64,000 bases of DNA from Agrobacterium cucumeris (lineage in GTDB: Bacteria; Pseudomonadota; Alphaproteobacteria; Rhizobiales; Rhizobiaceae), in NCBI RefSeq assembly GCF_030036535.1, contig NZ_CP080387.1, positions 372,001 to 436,000 on the forward strand, read 5' to 3'. Numbering within the stretch: position 1 is the first letter of the stretch; every line of letters begins with the position of its first letter. The translations under genes were made by a program, and so were the position numbers. Shown piece after piece: positions 17,233 to 27,520 of the stretch. The notes under the pieces were generated by a model. That model saw only the letters and a list, made by a program, of their open reading frames with translations, was not told the origin of the DNA and did no database searches.

Positions 17233-17502
17233 CTAACGGTAGATTTCACGGCGATGACCGATTTCGACCACCAGCACGACGAGCTTGTGATCTTGTATAT
17301 CGCAGATGATGCGATAATCGCCTACCCGGTAACGCCAATAATTGCCGAGTTCGGAGCCTTGCAGGGCGGTGCCTGTCCTGCGAGGATTTTCATCTTGGAC
17401 CACTCGATCTGCGAGAAACGAAACGATGCGGTTCGCATCTTGCTTGGACAGCTTTGCAAGCTGCTTGACGGCGCGGTGCTGAAACTCAATTTTCCAGGTC
17501 AA
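17233..17502 (-). CDS. RelE/ParE-family toxin
   Basis: 89 residues of the RelE fold: FQHRAVKQLAKLSKQDANRIVSFLADRV (two helices), then the WRYRVGDYRIICDIQDHKLVVLVVEIGHRREIYR strands with the basic residues and terminal Tyr typical of mRNA-cleaving RelE. It overlaps the antitoxin gene by 17 bp and should be co-translated. It is expected to cut mRNA at the ribosome when free of antitoxin. The RelE versus ParE choice is made on the C-terminal RxxIY pattern. Confidence 0.88.
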   Translation of the reverse strand: MTWKIEFQHRAVKQLAKLSKQDANRIVSFLADRVVQDENPRRTGTALQGSELGNYWRYRVGDYRIICDIQDHKLVVLVVEIGHRREIYR

Positions 17503-17719
17503 GATTGCGCATCACTTCTTCCAGAGTATAGGTGCGCTCATTGTTTGCAATCTGCCGCCGCGTCGCCTCTTCGGCGAGATAAAGATCTTCCATATCCTCG
17601 ATATGCTTCTCGATCGCCTCGCGGATATAATAGGCGGAGGTGCGGCCGGTGCGCTCCGAAAGCGCTTTCAGCCGCTCATAGGTCTCATCCGGCAGGCGAA
17701 TAGCCGTCTGTTTGCTCAT
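17486..17719 (-). CDS. RelB-type antitoxin, ribbon-helix-helix
   Basis: 77 residues. The N-terminal TAIRLPDETYERLKALSERTGRTSAYYIREAIEKHI forms a ribbon-helix-helix DNA-binding domain; the acidic C-terminal half (DMEDLYLAEEATRR) would wrap the toxin. It is encoded first, overlaps the toxin gene, and has a palindromic operator 24 bp upstream, consistent with autoregulation. Confidence 0.88.
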   Translation of the reverse strand: MSKQTAIRLPDETYERLKALSERTGRTSAYYIREAIEKHIEDMEDLYLAEEATRRQIANNERTYTLEEVMRNLDLEN

Positions 17720-17743
17720 TGCTCGCGTCCTTTCCGACCAAAA

Positions 17744-17761
17744 TGGGATACATGCATCCCA
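17744..17761 (-). promoter_or_regulatory. Toxin-antitoxin operator
   Basis: Perfect inverted repeat TGGGAT-ACATGC-ATCCCA, 24 bp upstream of the antitoxin start. On the minus strand CTATAT, a likely -10 box, abuts it, so bound antitoxin would block the promoter. It sits in the gap divergent to hisS. Confidence 0.65.
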
Positions 17762-17875
17762 TATAGCATCGCTTGCCCTGCGCTGCCAGTAAAACCAAAG
17801 CCTTTGCGGCTTGCCGCACCGGGCTTCATCCTCTAATACACCGGCATAATTTCAGGAAAATATCGGATCGGCATC

Positions 17876-19447
17876 ATGAGCGAAAAAGCAAAAAAGCCTC
17901 AGAAACTGAAAGCCCGCCTGCCGCGTGGCTTCGTGGACCGCTCGGCTGCCGATATCCATGCCACCAATGAGATGATCGAGAAGATCCGCAGGGTATACGA
18001 GCTTTACGGGTTCGATCCGATCGAAACGCCGCAGTTCGAATATACCGATGCGCTCGGCAAGTTCCTGCCGGACAGCGACCGTCCGAATGAAGGCGTTTTT
18101 TCGCTGCAGGATGATGACGACCAGTGGATGAGCCTGCGCTACGATCTGACCGCGCCGCTAGCCCGTCATGTCGCGGAAAACTTCAACGAAATCCAGCTGC
18201 CATACCGCACCTATCGCGCCGGTTACGTCTTCCGCAATGAAAAGCCCGGCCCCGGTCGCTTCCGGCAGTTCATGCAGTTCGATGCCGATACGGTGGGCGC
18301 CGCCGGCGTGCAGGCGGATGCCGAAATGTGCATGATGATGTCCGATACGCTGGAAGCACTGGGCATTGCGCGGGGTGACTATGTCATTCGCGTCAATAAC
18401 CGCAAGGTGCTCGATGGCGTCATGGAAGCCATCGGTCTCGGTGGCGAAGACAATGCCGGCCGCCGCCTCAACGTGCTGCGCGCCATAGACAAGCTCGACA
18501 AGTTCGGCCCTGAGGGTGTGAAGCTGCTACTCGGCCCCGGCCGCAAGGACGAGTCCGGCGATTTTACCAAGGGTGCAGGTCTTGGCGACGAACAGATCGA
18601 AAAAGTGCTGTTTTTCGTCGGCATCAAGGATTACGCGGCAAACGCCGACGATCTGGCGAAACTCGTGGCGGGCACCTCGAAAGGCGAGGAAGGCGTTGAT
18701 GAGCTGAACGTCATTGGCGCCTTGGTCACCAGTGCCGGTTACGATGCGACGCGCATCAAGATCGACCCCTCCGTCGTGCGTGGTCTCGAATATTACACCG
18801 GCCCGGTCTATGAGGCCGAACTGACCTTCGATGTCACCAATGAAAAGGGCGAAAAGGTCGTGTTCGGCTCGGTCGGCGGTGGCGGCCGTTATGATGGCCT
18901 CGTTTCGCGCTTCATGGGCCAGCCTGTACCGGCCACGGGCTTCTCCATCGGCGTCTCGCGCCTGATGACGGCGCTGAAGAACCTCGGCAAGCTCGGTCAG
19001 GTCAAGCCGCTTGCACCGGTTCTCATCACCGTCATGGATGGCGATGTGGAAAGCATGGGCCGTTACCAGCGCTTCACCCAGGCGCTACGCGCCGAGGGCA
19101 TTCGCGCCGAAATGTACCAGGGCAACTGGAAGAAATTCGGCAACCAGCTGAAATATGCCGATCGCCTCGGCTCCCCCATCGCCATCATCCAGGGCGGTGA
19201 CGAGCGTGCCGAAGGTGTGGTCCAGATCAAGGATCTGATCGAAGGCAAGCGTCTGTCCGGCGAAATCGAGGACAATGCCAGCTGGCGCGAGGCGCGTGTG
19301 GCGCAGGTCAGCGTACCGGAAGCTGAAGTGGTGGCGAAGGTCCGCGAGATTCTTGAGTATCAGGCAGAGGACGTTCGCCGCGCCGCCGGAAATTTCGAAC
19401 GCCCCTACGATCCCACGCAAAGCGGCGATCGTGATGATAATATCTGA
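17876..19447 (+). CDS. hisS: Histidyl-tRNA synthetase
   Basis: Class II aminoacyl-tRNA synthetase of 523 residues, longer than the E. coli enzyme as is usual in rhizobia. Motif 2 region [30 protein letters not shown], the histidine-binding [14 protein letters not shown] and motif 3 [15 protein letters not shown] with GFSIGVSRL are all present, followed by an anticodon-binding domain. It charges tRNA-His. It is first of hisS-hisZ-hisG: only 3 bp separates it from the first possible hisZ start. This ties tRNA charging to histidine synthesis. Confidence 0.96.
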   Translation: MSEKAKKPQKLKARLPRGFVDRSAADIHATNEMIEKIRRVYELYGFDPIETPQFEYTDALGKFLPDSDRPNEGVFSLQDDDDQWMSLRYDLTAPLARHVAENFNEIQLPYRTYRAGYVFRNEKPGPGRFRQFMQFDADTVGAAGVQADAEMCMMMSDTLEALGIARGDYVIRVNNRKVLDGVMEAIGLGGEDNAGRRLNVLRAIDKLDKFGPEGVKLLLGPGRKDESGDFTKGAGLGDEQIEKVLFFVGIKDYAANADDLAKLVAGTSKGEEGVDELNVIGALVTSAGYDATRIKIDPSVVRGLEYYTGPVYEAELTFDVTNEKGEKVVFGSVGGGGRYDGLVSRFMGQPVPATGFSIGVSRLMTALKNLGKLGQVKPLAPVLITVMDGDVESMGRYQRFTQALRAEGIRAEMYQGNWKKFGNQLKYADRLGSPIAIIQGGDERAEGVVQIKDLIEGKRLSGEIEDNASWREARVAQVSVPEAEVVAKVREILEYQAEDVRRAAGNFERPYDPTQSGDRDDNI

Positions 19448-19456
19448 GGGTTGACG

Positions 19457-20584
19457 ATGCCCCTGATCGACATGCCGGAATTTTCCGGAGAGCTACTGGA
19501 AGAATTCGCCGCGCGCCGCACGAGCCGTGTGAACACGCCCGTGATCCAGCCCGCCGAACCGTTTCTGGATATGGCCGGCGAGGATCTGCGCCGCCGTATC
19601 TTCATGACGGAGAGCGAAACGGGTGAGAGCCTTTGCCTGCGCCCCGAATTCACCATTCCGGTCTGCCTGCGCCATATCGAGACGGCGACCGGTACGCCGA
19701 AGCGTTACTCCTATCTCGGTGAAGTCTTCCGCCAGCGTCGTGAGGGCGCCAACGAATTTTATCAGGCCGGTATCGAGGATCTCGGCGATACCGATATCGC
19801 CGCCGCCGATGCCCGTGCCGTAATCGATGCGACAGGCATTCTGCAGCGCCTTCTGCCGGGCCGCTCGCTCGCCGTCACGCTGGGCGACCAGCAGGTATTC
19901 GAGGCGGTGGTTGCTGCCCTCGGTCTGCCGCTCGGCTGGCAAAAGCGGCTGGTGCAGGCCTTTGGCGATATGGCGCAGCTGGACGCGCTGCTGGAAAGCC
20001 TCGTGCATCCCAAACCCATGACGGGGCTCGACGCCCGTGTCGCCGGCCTGCTGGCGACGGGTGACGAGACTGTGCTGGTCGATTATCTCGATACGGTGAT
20101 GCAGGAGACGGGTTATTCCACCAATGCCAGCCGCTCGCCGCAGGAAATCGCCCGCCGTCTGCGGGAGAAACTGGCGCTCGCGGCCACGCGCCTGCCAGAT
20201 GAGAGTTTCGAGCTGCTAAAACAGTTCCTGGCCCTTCAGGCACCCTTGCCGCAGGCCTCGAAGGTCCTTGGCGATTTTGCCGCAAAGGCGAAGCTGAAGC
20301 TCGACGGCGCGCTCTCCGCTTTCGACAAACGTGTTGCGGCGCTTGCCAATGCCGGCGTTGATCTCGAAACCGTCACCTATGGCGCGGCCTTCGGTCGTCC
20401 ACTCGATTATTACACCGGTCTTGTCTTCGAGGTGGTGGAAGCGGGCGGCGATAGCGTGCTGGCCGGTGGTGGCCGTTTCGACCGGTTGCTGACCCTGCTG
20501 GGCGCGCAGGAAAAAATCCCGGCCGTGGGCTTTTCGCTCTGGCTGGATCGCATCGAAGCGGTGCGCGGGAGCGATAAGCCATGA
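19457..20584 (+). CDS. hisZ: ATP phosphoribosyltransferase regulatory subunit HisZ
   Basis: Catalytically inactive HisRS paralogue that forms a hetero-octamer with short-form HisG and supplies histidine feedback. The synthetase-like fold is clear ([66 protein letters not shown]), but no anticodon-binding domain follows. Three in-frame starts are close together (TTG 19451, ATG 19457, ATG 19472); 19457 is chosen as the first ATG. Its stop overlaps the hisG ATG. Confidence 0.93.
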   Translation: MPLIDMPEFSGELLEEFAARRTSRVNTPVIQPAEPFLDMAGEDLRRRIFMTESETGESLCLRPEFTIPVCLRHIETATGTPKRYSYLGEVFRQRREGANEFYQAGIEDLGDTDIAAADARAVIDATGILQRLLPGRSLAVTLGDQQVFEAVVAALGLPLGWQKRLVQAFGDMAQLDALLESLVHPKPMTGLDARVAGLLATGDETVLVDYLDTVMQETGYSTNASRSPQEIARRLREKLALAATRLPDESFELLKQFLALQAPLPQASKVLGDFAAKAKLKLDGALSAFDKRVAALANAGVDLETVTYGAAFGRPLDYYTGLVFEVVEAGGDSVLAGGGRFDRLLTLLGAQEKIPAVGFSLWLDRIEAVRGSDKP

Positions 20585-21273
20585 TCACCATCGCATTACC
20601 CTCCAAGGGCCGGATGAAAGAAGATGCCTCTGCCGTTCTGGAACGCGCCGGGCTAAAAGTCGCGCCTGTCGGCAATGACCGCTCCTATCGCGGCCGCATC
20701 GAAGGACGCGATGATATCGAGATCGCCTATCTGTCGGCCTCGGAAATCGCCCGCGAAATCGGCGCCGGCACGGTGGATTTCGGTGTCACGGGTGAGGACC
20801 TTGTGCGCGAGGGGCTGACCAACGCCGATGCGCAGGTGGAATTCTGTGCCCGCCTCGGTTTCGGCCATGCCGACGTCGTGGTCGCGGTGCCGGAAATCTG
20901 GCTGGATGTGGACAGCATGGCCGATCTTGGCGACGTGGCGTCTGAGTTCCGCGCCCGGCATGGCCGGAGACTGGCGATCGCCACCAAATACTGGCGGCTG
21001 ACGCAGCAGTTCTTTTCGCGCCAGCATGGCATCCAGCTTTACCGCATCGTCGAAAGTCTCGGCGCCACCGAAGGCGCCCCGGCCGCAGGCCAGGCGGATA
21101 TCATTGTCGATATCACCTCCACCGGCTCGACGCTCAAGGCCAACCATCTGAAAATCCTCTCGGACGGCATCATTGTCCGCTCGGAAGCCTGTTTCGTGCG
21201 CGCCCGCAAACCGGAGCATGAGAATGATGCGGCGGTTCACGAGATTGCCTCGCGCATAAAAGCGGCGCTCTGA
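20581..21273 (+). CDS. hisG: ATP phosphoribosyltransferase catalytic subunit, short form
   Basis: First enzyme of histidine synthesis: joins ATP and PRPP. At 230 residues it is the short HisG lacking the C-terminal regulatory domain, which matches the presence of hisZ immediately upstream. The PRPP-binding signature [21 protein letters not shown] and the N-terminal [13 protein letters not shown] are present. It overlaps hisZ by four bases (ATGA). A strong terminator follows. Confidence 0.95.
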   Translation: MITIALPSKGRMKEDASAVLERAGLKVAPVGNDRSYRGRIEGRDDIEIAYLSASEIAREIGAGTVDFGVTGEDLVREGLTNADAQVEFCARLGFGHADVVVAVPEIWLDVDSMADLGDVASEFRARHGRRLAIATKYWRLTQQFFSRQHGIQLYRIVESLGATEGAPAAGQADIIVDITSTGSTLKANHLKILSDGIIVRSEACFVRARKPEHENDAAVHEIASRIKAAL

Positions 21274-21283
21274 GATTGAAAAC

Positions 21284-21318
21284 AAAAAAAGCCGCCGGAT
21301 CGCTCCGGCGGCTTTTTT
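21284..21318. terminator. Bidirectional intrinsic terminator between hisG and doxX-like gene
   Basis: Stem GCCGCCGGA/TCCGGCGGC with a TCGC loop, flanked by an A-run on the left and a T-run on the right, so it can stop transcription from hisG and from the convergent DoxX gene. Confidence 0.93.
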
Positions 21319-21337
21319 GTTGGTTGTTTTATTCGGC

Positions 21338-21784
21338 TCAGGCGTGGGCCAAAGCCGCGCCGCGCTTGGCGTCGACGGAATAGGCGCCCGGGCCGAAGGC
21401 GGCGAGCAGAATGTAAGCGCCGGCAAGGGTGATGTTCTTCATCAGCATGATGCCGTTCAGTGCATTGATCCAGCCGAGAGCCGGGTCCGGCCAGCCGGGA
21501 ACGGCAACGGTGCCGCTGTGGAAAACCAGGCCGGTGAAGACGCAGAAGGCGGCAAGCGCCCAGGCGGCAATCTTGGTCTGGAAGCCGGCGAGGATGGCAA
21601 GGCCAGCCAGGAGTTCGAAGAGACCTGCGAGATAGGCTAGTATTGCGGCGGCGGGCAGGCCTGCACCGGCAATCATGCCGGCGGTGCTGGAGGCATCGGT
21701 AAGCTTGCCGAAGCCGGAATAGATGAAAATGAAGGAAAGCAGAATGCGGGCGATGAGAACGAGAACGTTCTGGCTGCTGGTCAT
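21338..21784 (-). CDS. DoxX family membrane protein
   Basis: 148 residues with four hydrophobic segments. ILLSFIFIYSGFGKLTDASSTAGMIAGAGLP and GLFELLAGLAILAGFQTKIAAWALAAFCVFTGLVFH match the DoxX/DoxD-like family. Relatives support quinone- or thiol-linked redox in the inner membrane, but most rhizobial members are uncharacterised. It is a single gene, convergent with hisG. Confidence 0.85.
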   Translation of the reverse strand: MTSSQNVLVLIARILLSFIFIYSGFGKLTDASSTAGMIAGAGLPAAAILAYLAGLFELLAGLAILAGFQTKIAAWALAAFCVFTGLVFHSGTVAVPGWPDPALGWINALNGIMLMKNITLAGAYILLAAFGPGAYSVDAKRGAALAHA

Positions 21785-21939
21785 GGATATCTCCGGTAGA
21801 TGATCGGCGTTTCGCCGGTTAGCTGCAAGGCAATGTCTGGAAATATCAATGGCCGAAATTCATCCGCCCATAAAGATGAACAATAGAAGACAAATTGTCT
21901 TCATTTTGTGAACGAAGCACAGTCGTGTGATGTTACTGT

Positions 21940-22380
21940 TTAGGCGGCGAAGCGAATATCTTCGAAACGGGGAAACAGGAACAGCCCGGAAATCCGGCCC
22001 TGCTGACCCTCTTCGAAACCGGAGGATTCGCCCATGCAGATGACCGGCTGCCGCATTGTGGGCAGGATGGAGACGCCGGTCGAAAAACAGAAACGCGAGG
22101 CTGCGGTGGAAGCCTGCTCGAAAAGCTCCAGCACACGGGCATGGTCGCCGCGATCATAACAGCGGATCAGACTGAGCAGACCACATTCGCCCGGCGGCAG
22201 GCCGTGCATGAAAGACGCGTGTTCACCAAGCCGGAGGACGCCGCTCGAAAGATCACTGTTCCATTCTTCTGAAATGAAGAAATGCGACAGGGTTCGCGGA
22301 TCGGGCATGGTCGCCGCGGCCATAGGCAGAGCATCGTTGCGTCTTGATATTTCGAACAAATCGCGCCCCCGCATGAACAT
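21940..22380 (-). CDS. Hypothetical protein with PAS-like fold
   Basis: 146 residues, not assigned to a named family. The C-terminal half (RFCFSTGVSILPTMRQPVICMGESSGFEEGQQGRISGLFLFPRF) reads like the last strands of a PAS sensor domain, and the centre (GLPPGECGLLSLIRCYDRGDHARVLELFEQA) like the region before them. There is no output domain, transmembrane segment or signal peptide. The ATG at 22380 has no clear ribosome site, so the real start may differ. It is a single gene downstream of groEL on the same strand but 610 bp away. Confidence 0.55.
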   Translation of the reverse strand: MFMRGRDLFEISRRNDALPMAAATMPDPRTLSHFFISEEWNSDLSSGVLRLGEHASFMHGLPPGECGLLSLIRCYDRGDHARVLELFEQASTAASRFCFSTGVSILPTMRQPVICMGESSGFEEGQQGRISGLFLFPRFEDIRFAA

Positions 22381-22990
22381 CGTGCCGGCGCCGCTGTTTC
22401 CAAGCTTCGCCGCCAGGTCGAATTTTCACCGCCATCCGCAGTCGGACGTTTTGCCAGGCATTGAAACCCCTTCAATGCTTGCATCCAGTCGCGGCACCCT
22501 TATGGGGGGTGACTTATAGTTTATTTTCTTCCACCTACAACAACCGCTTAGTGAGAAAATCAAAAATATTATGTATTCCTTCATCGTAATCGCGAAATAT
22601 ATGAAAAAAGACAACTAATCGTCGCACTTATAGGCTTTTTGAAGCGGAAACTCCGCCTGTCAGTGATGGTGATTCGCCTTTCTTGATGTCCGATTATTGC
22701 ATGGGCCATGGAAAATAATTCGGCTAAATTAGCCGCTGTCTCAAAAAGAGACAATATTTTGAGCCAGTGCCGGACATCCCGCGCGAGAAGATATTGTACC
22801 ATCCCGCATGACAGTCCTTCCTATGAAATTTTAAGGGAAGAGAGTGATCCGAAGGCCGGGACTGATTGGAAGTCCATGCCGCCCGTCCGGTGCGCTTGCG
22901 ACGCCGGACTTTTTAAAAAAAAAGGCATGGGCGGCAACGAAAAAGGGCGATCCGAAGACCGCCCTTTCTTAATTTCAGTGACAGGACTGA
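22381..22990. other. Long intergenic region holding the groEL terminator and a decayed groEL 3'-end copy
   Basis: No convincing gene. The left part (about 22500-22700) is A/T-rich. The right part contains a 26-bp near-copy (22859-22884, one mismatch) of the groEL end at 22984-23009, with a GATCCGAAG block duplicated at matching offset, and the groEL terminator at 22940-22967. Confidence 0.7.
22940..22967 (-). terminator. groESL terminator
   Basis: AAAGGGC/GCCCTTT stem, extended by one G-C pair, with a 10-nt loop and a T-run on the minus strand. It lies about 24 bp past the groEL stop. Confidence 0.8.
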
Positions 22991-24673
<1,683 letters not shown>

Positions 24674-24698
24674 TTAAGGAAGGACGGGTTCGGCCAGA

Positions 24699-24995
24699 TC
24701 AGCCGATGATGCCCATGATGTCGGCTTCCTTCATGATCAGAAGGTCTTCGCCGTTGAGCTTGACTTCGGTGCCCGACCACTTGCCGAACAGAACGCGGTC
24801 GCCAGCCTTGACGTCGAGAGCGACGACCTTGCCGGACTCATCGCGTGCGCCGGAACCGACGGCGACGATTTCGCCTTCCTGCGGCTTTTCCTTGGCGGTA
24901 TCGGGAATGATGATGCCGCCCTTGGTCTTGGCTTCGGATTCAACGCGACGAACGACGACGCGATCGTGAAGCGGGCGGAAATTGGTGCTTGTCAT
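24699..24995 (-). CDS. groES: 10 kDa co-chaperonin GroES
   Basis: 98 residues: [35 protein letters not shown] (with the mobile loop that docks on GroEL) and the closing [29 protein letters not shown]. It is first gene of groES-groEL and caps the folding chamber. A CIRCE element and an RpoH-type promoter lie upstream, giving heat-shock control. Confidence 0.97.
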   Translation of the reverse strand: MTSTNFRPLHDRVVVRRVESEAKTKGGIIIPDTAKEKPQEGEIVAVGSGARDESGKVVALDVKAGDRVLFGKWSGTEVKLNGEDLLIMKEADIMGIIG

Positions 24996-25052
24996 TGCCT
25001 AATCCCTCGATCAAATGACTTCACGAACCTTCAGAGGCTCGCGTGATGGGTG

Positions 25053-25079
25053 TTAGCACTCTTCTTGTTTGAGTGCCAG
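25053..25079 (-). promoter_or_regulatory. CIRCE element (HrcA operator)
   Basis: TTAGCACTC-N9-GAGTGCCAG, matching the CIRCE consensus TTAGCACTC-N9-GAGTGCTAA with two changes in the right arm. It lies 58 bp upstream of groES, where HrcA would repress it. Confidence 0.93.
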
Positions 25080-25084
25080 CGAAG

Positions 25085-25116
25085 CCGAGATAAGGAGGCC
25101 TTCTGCCTGAGTCAAG
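25085..25116 (-). promoter_or_regulatory. RpoH (sigma-32) type heat-shock promoter of groESL
   Basis: On the minus strand CTTGAC, 16 bp, then CTTATCTCGG, fitting the alphaproteobacterial heat-shock consensus CTTG-N18-CYTATNTNNG. It is immediately upstream of the CIRCE element, so transcription starts near or in that operator. Confidence 0.85.
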
Positions 25117-25366
25117 AACGGCCTGTCGGAAAAATTTCATGGCTTATGGTTATCAGCGTTCCATGACAGAAATTTCCCAGGCGCTGACCGGCGGGTGAAA
25201 ACCAACCCTTTTGGCAACGCCTCATTGTTTCGGGCCTAGCTGGGTTTTATGTCCGCACGGTGGCGGGTGGATTGCAGGCAGGCTCGACACCGCTTTTTTC
25301 CTTGCCATCGGCGTCCTGCTTTGCCATGTCACGCACACCCTTTTCTCGCATCCGGAAAGCATTCTC

Positions 25367-26215
25367 ATGGCCCATCGTATTCTCACCCTCGGCGAAATCA
25401 CTGATGGGTTCGACGTTATTCTCTCGGATGTATGGGGCGTGCTGCACAATGGCGTCAACGCCTTTCCCGATGCGTCGGTTGCGCTGCATGAAGCGCGCAA
25501 GGCCGGAAAGACGGTGGTGCTCATCACCAATTCCCCGCGCCCGGCTCCCGGCGTTATCGCCCAGCTGCGCGTGCTCGGCGTGCCTGACGAGGCCTATGAC
25601 CGCATCATCACCTCAGGCGACGTCACCCGCGGGCTGATTGCGGAAGGCCCGAAAAAAGTCTTCCTGCTTGGCCCGGAGCGGGACATGCCCTTGCTGGAAG
25701 GCCTCGATGTCGAACGGGTGGGTGAGGCGGAGGCGCAATCCGTTGTCTGCACCGGTTTCTTCGATGACGAGACGGAAACGCCCGAGGATTATACCGAAAT
25801 GCTGAAGGGCTTCATCGCCCGTAAAGCTCCGATGATCTGCGCCAATCCCGATCTGGTGGTAGAGCGCGGCGAGCGCATCATTCCCTGCGCCGGCGCCATG
25901 GCCGCCTATTATGAACAGCTCGGCGGCGAAGTCCGCATTGCCGGCAAGCCGCACACGCCGATCTATGAAGCCTGCCTTGCGGCGGCCAGGGAAGTTCGCG
26001 GCACCTTCGCCAAGGATCGCGTGCTCGCTATCGGTGACGGCATGCCGACAGATGTGAAGGGCGCGATTGCGAGCGGTCTCAACCTTCTTTATATCAGCGG
26101 CGGAATTCACGCCGCCGAATATACGCTGAACGGCCAGACGGACGAGGCGCTGCTGAATGCCTATCTCAAGGGGCAGGGCGCCGCTCCAGGCTGGTGGATG
26201 CCCCGCCTTGCCTGA
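25367..26215 (+). CDS. HAD-superfamily class IIA hydrolase
   Basis: 282 residues from the ATG at 25367 (MAHRILTLGEITDGF); upstream in-frame codons extend into the groES promoter region and are unlikely to be coding. Motif I appears as LSDVWGVLHNG, with Asp nucleophile, and motif IV as AIGDGMPTDVKGA. The cap type and VLITNSPRP match the NagD/4-nitrophenylphosphatase-like subfamily common in alphaproteobacteria. The substrate is unknown. It is 44 bp upstream of ribF on the same strand; FMN/flavin phosphate turnover is one guess. Confidence 0.85.
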   Translation: MAHRILTLGEITDGFDVILSDVWGVLHNGVNAFPDASVALHEARKAGKTVVLITNSPRPAPGVIAQLRVLGVPDEAYDRIITSGDVTRGLIAEGPKKVFLLGPERDMPLLEGLDVERVGEAEAQSVVCTGFFDDETETPEDYTEMLKGFIARKAPMICANPDLVVERGERIIPCAGAMAAYYEQLGGEVRIAGKPHTPIYEACLAAAREVRGTFAKDRVLAIGDGMPTDVKGAIASGLNLLYISGGIHAAEYTLNGQTDEALLNAYLKGQGAAPGWWMPRLA

Positions 26216-26258
26216 GAAACATCTGGCCTAAGCTGGCGAAAACAATGGATCGAATGCC

Positions 26259-27239
26259 ATGACCGTCTTTCATCGCAATGAAAAAAAGGAGCCGCTGCCG
26301 GACAATCTTCGCGGCGGCGTCATCGCGATCGGCAATTTCGACGGCGTGCATCGCGGCCACCGCGCCGTGCTGGACCGGGCACTGGAACTTGCAGAAGCCC
26401 GTGGCGTGCCCGCGCTGGTTTTGACCTTTGAGCCACACCCCCGTTCCGTGTTCCGCCCTGATGTGCCGGTCTTCCGCCTTACGCCCGCGCCTTTGAAGGC
26501 GCGCATTCTCGAGGCCATCGGCTTCCGCTCCGTCATCGAATACCCCTTCGACCGGGAATTTTCGCAGCGTTCGGCGGAAGAATTCGTTCAATCCATTCTG
26601 GTCGACTGGCTGGGCGCCAGCGCCGTCGTCACCGGTTTCGATTTCCATTTCGGCAAGGGCCGCGAAGGTGGTCCGGCATTTCTGATGGCTGCCGGCAAGC
26701 GCCACGATTTCGACGTGACGCTGGTGGACGCCTTCCGCGACGAAGGTGCCGATGTCGTCTCCTCCAGCCGTATCCGCTCGCTTCTGTGCGAGGGCGATGT
26801 GGCGGGCGCTGCCGGGCTGCTCGGCTATCGTTTCACCGTGGAAAGTGAAGTCATCGACGGCAAGAAGCTCGGCCGCACGCTGGGTTACCCCACCGCCAAC
26901 ATGGCGCTGGCACCGGAGACGGAACTGAAGGCGGGCATCTATGCCGTGCGGTTTCGCCGTCCCGATGGTTCGATCCGTGATGGCGTCGCAAGCTTCGGTT
27001 ACCGCCCGACCGTCACGGAAAACGGCGCAGCCCTGCTTGAAACATTCGTCTTCGATTTTTCGGGAGATCTCTACGGCGAAGTCTGTTCGGTATCCTTCTT
27101 CGGCCATCTGCGCGACGAGCTGAAATTTGATGGCCTCGAACCGCTGGTGGCGCAGATCAGGCGCGATGAGGAAGAGGCAAGGGCGATGCTGTCGGGCGTG
27201 CGGCCGCTGAGCGAACTGGACGCCAAGATCGCCTTTTGA
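26259..27239 (+). CDS. ribF: Bifunctional riboflavin kinase / FAD synthetase
   Basis: 326 residues. The N-terminal FAD synthetase (nucleotidyltransferase) domain has AIGNFDGVHRGHRAVLDRA and the later SSSRIRSLL; the C-terminal flavokinase domain has GRTLGYPTANMAL and ELKAGIYAVRF. It makes FMN from riboflavin and then FAD. It follows the HAD gene closely. A weak hairpin (AAGGGTC/GACCCTT) sits 5 bp past the stop. Confidence 0.95.
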   Translation: MTVFHRNEKKEPLPDNLRGGVIAIGNFDGVHRGHRAVLDRALELAEARGVPALVLTFEPHPRSVFRPDVPVFRLTPAPLKARILEAIGFRSVIEYPFDREFSQRSAEEFVQSILVDWLGASAVVTGFDFHFGKGREGGPAFLMAAGKRHDFDVTLVDAFRDEGADVVSSSRIRSLLCEGDVAGAAGLLGYRFTVESEVIDGKKLGRTLGYPTANMALAPETELKAGIYAVRFRRPDGSIRDGVASFGYRPTVTENGAALLETFVFDFSGDLYGEVCSVSFFGHLRDELKFDGLEPLVAQIRRDEEEARAMLSGVRPLSELDAKIAF

Positions 27240-27244
27240 GCTGA

Positions 27245-27262
27245 AAGGGTCGACGGACCCTT
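27245..27262 (+). terminator. Weak hairpin after ribF
   Basis: Seven-base stem AAGGGTC/GACCCTT with a GACG loop. There is no T-run directly after it, so it may be only partly effective or serve as an RNA 3'-end barrier. Confidence 0.35.
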
Positions 27263-27520
27263 AATTCCGGCCCCGGTTGCTGTCGCTTTTCTCTTCCTTT
27301 TTACTGGAAAACCGCATAAACAATCCGCCATGTCCCAATACCGGTTGATGTTTAAAACTCAGATTGGCCGAATTATTGGCCCGGCTTTCCGCCCGCTCTG
27401 ACGAGCCGGAAGGTCCGGGATTTTGGCGCTTGTCATGACATTTGTCATGGCGCTTTCCGTATTTGCCCTGTTTTGAATTGAGACGGCGCGACCGACACGG
27501 CGCGCAACAACGGTACGATT

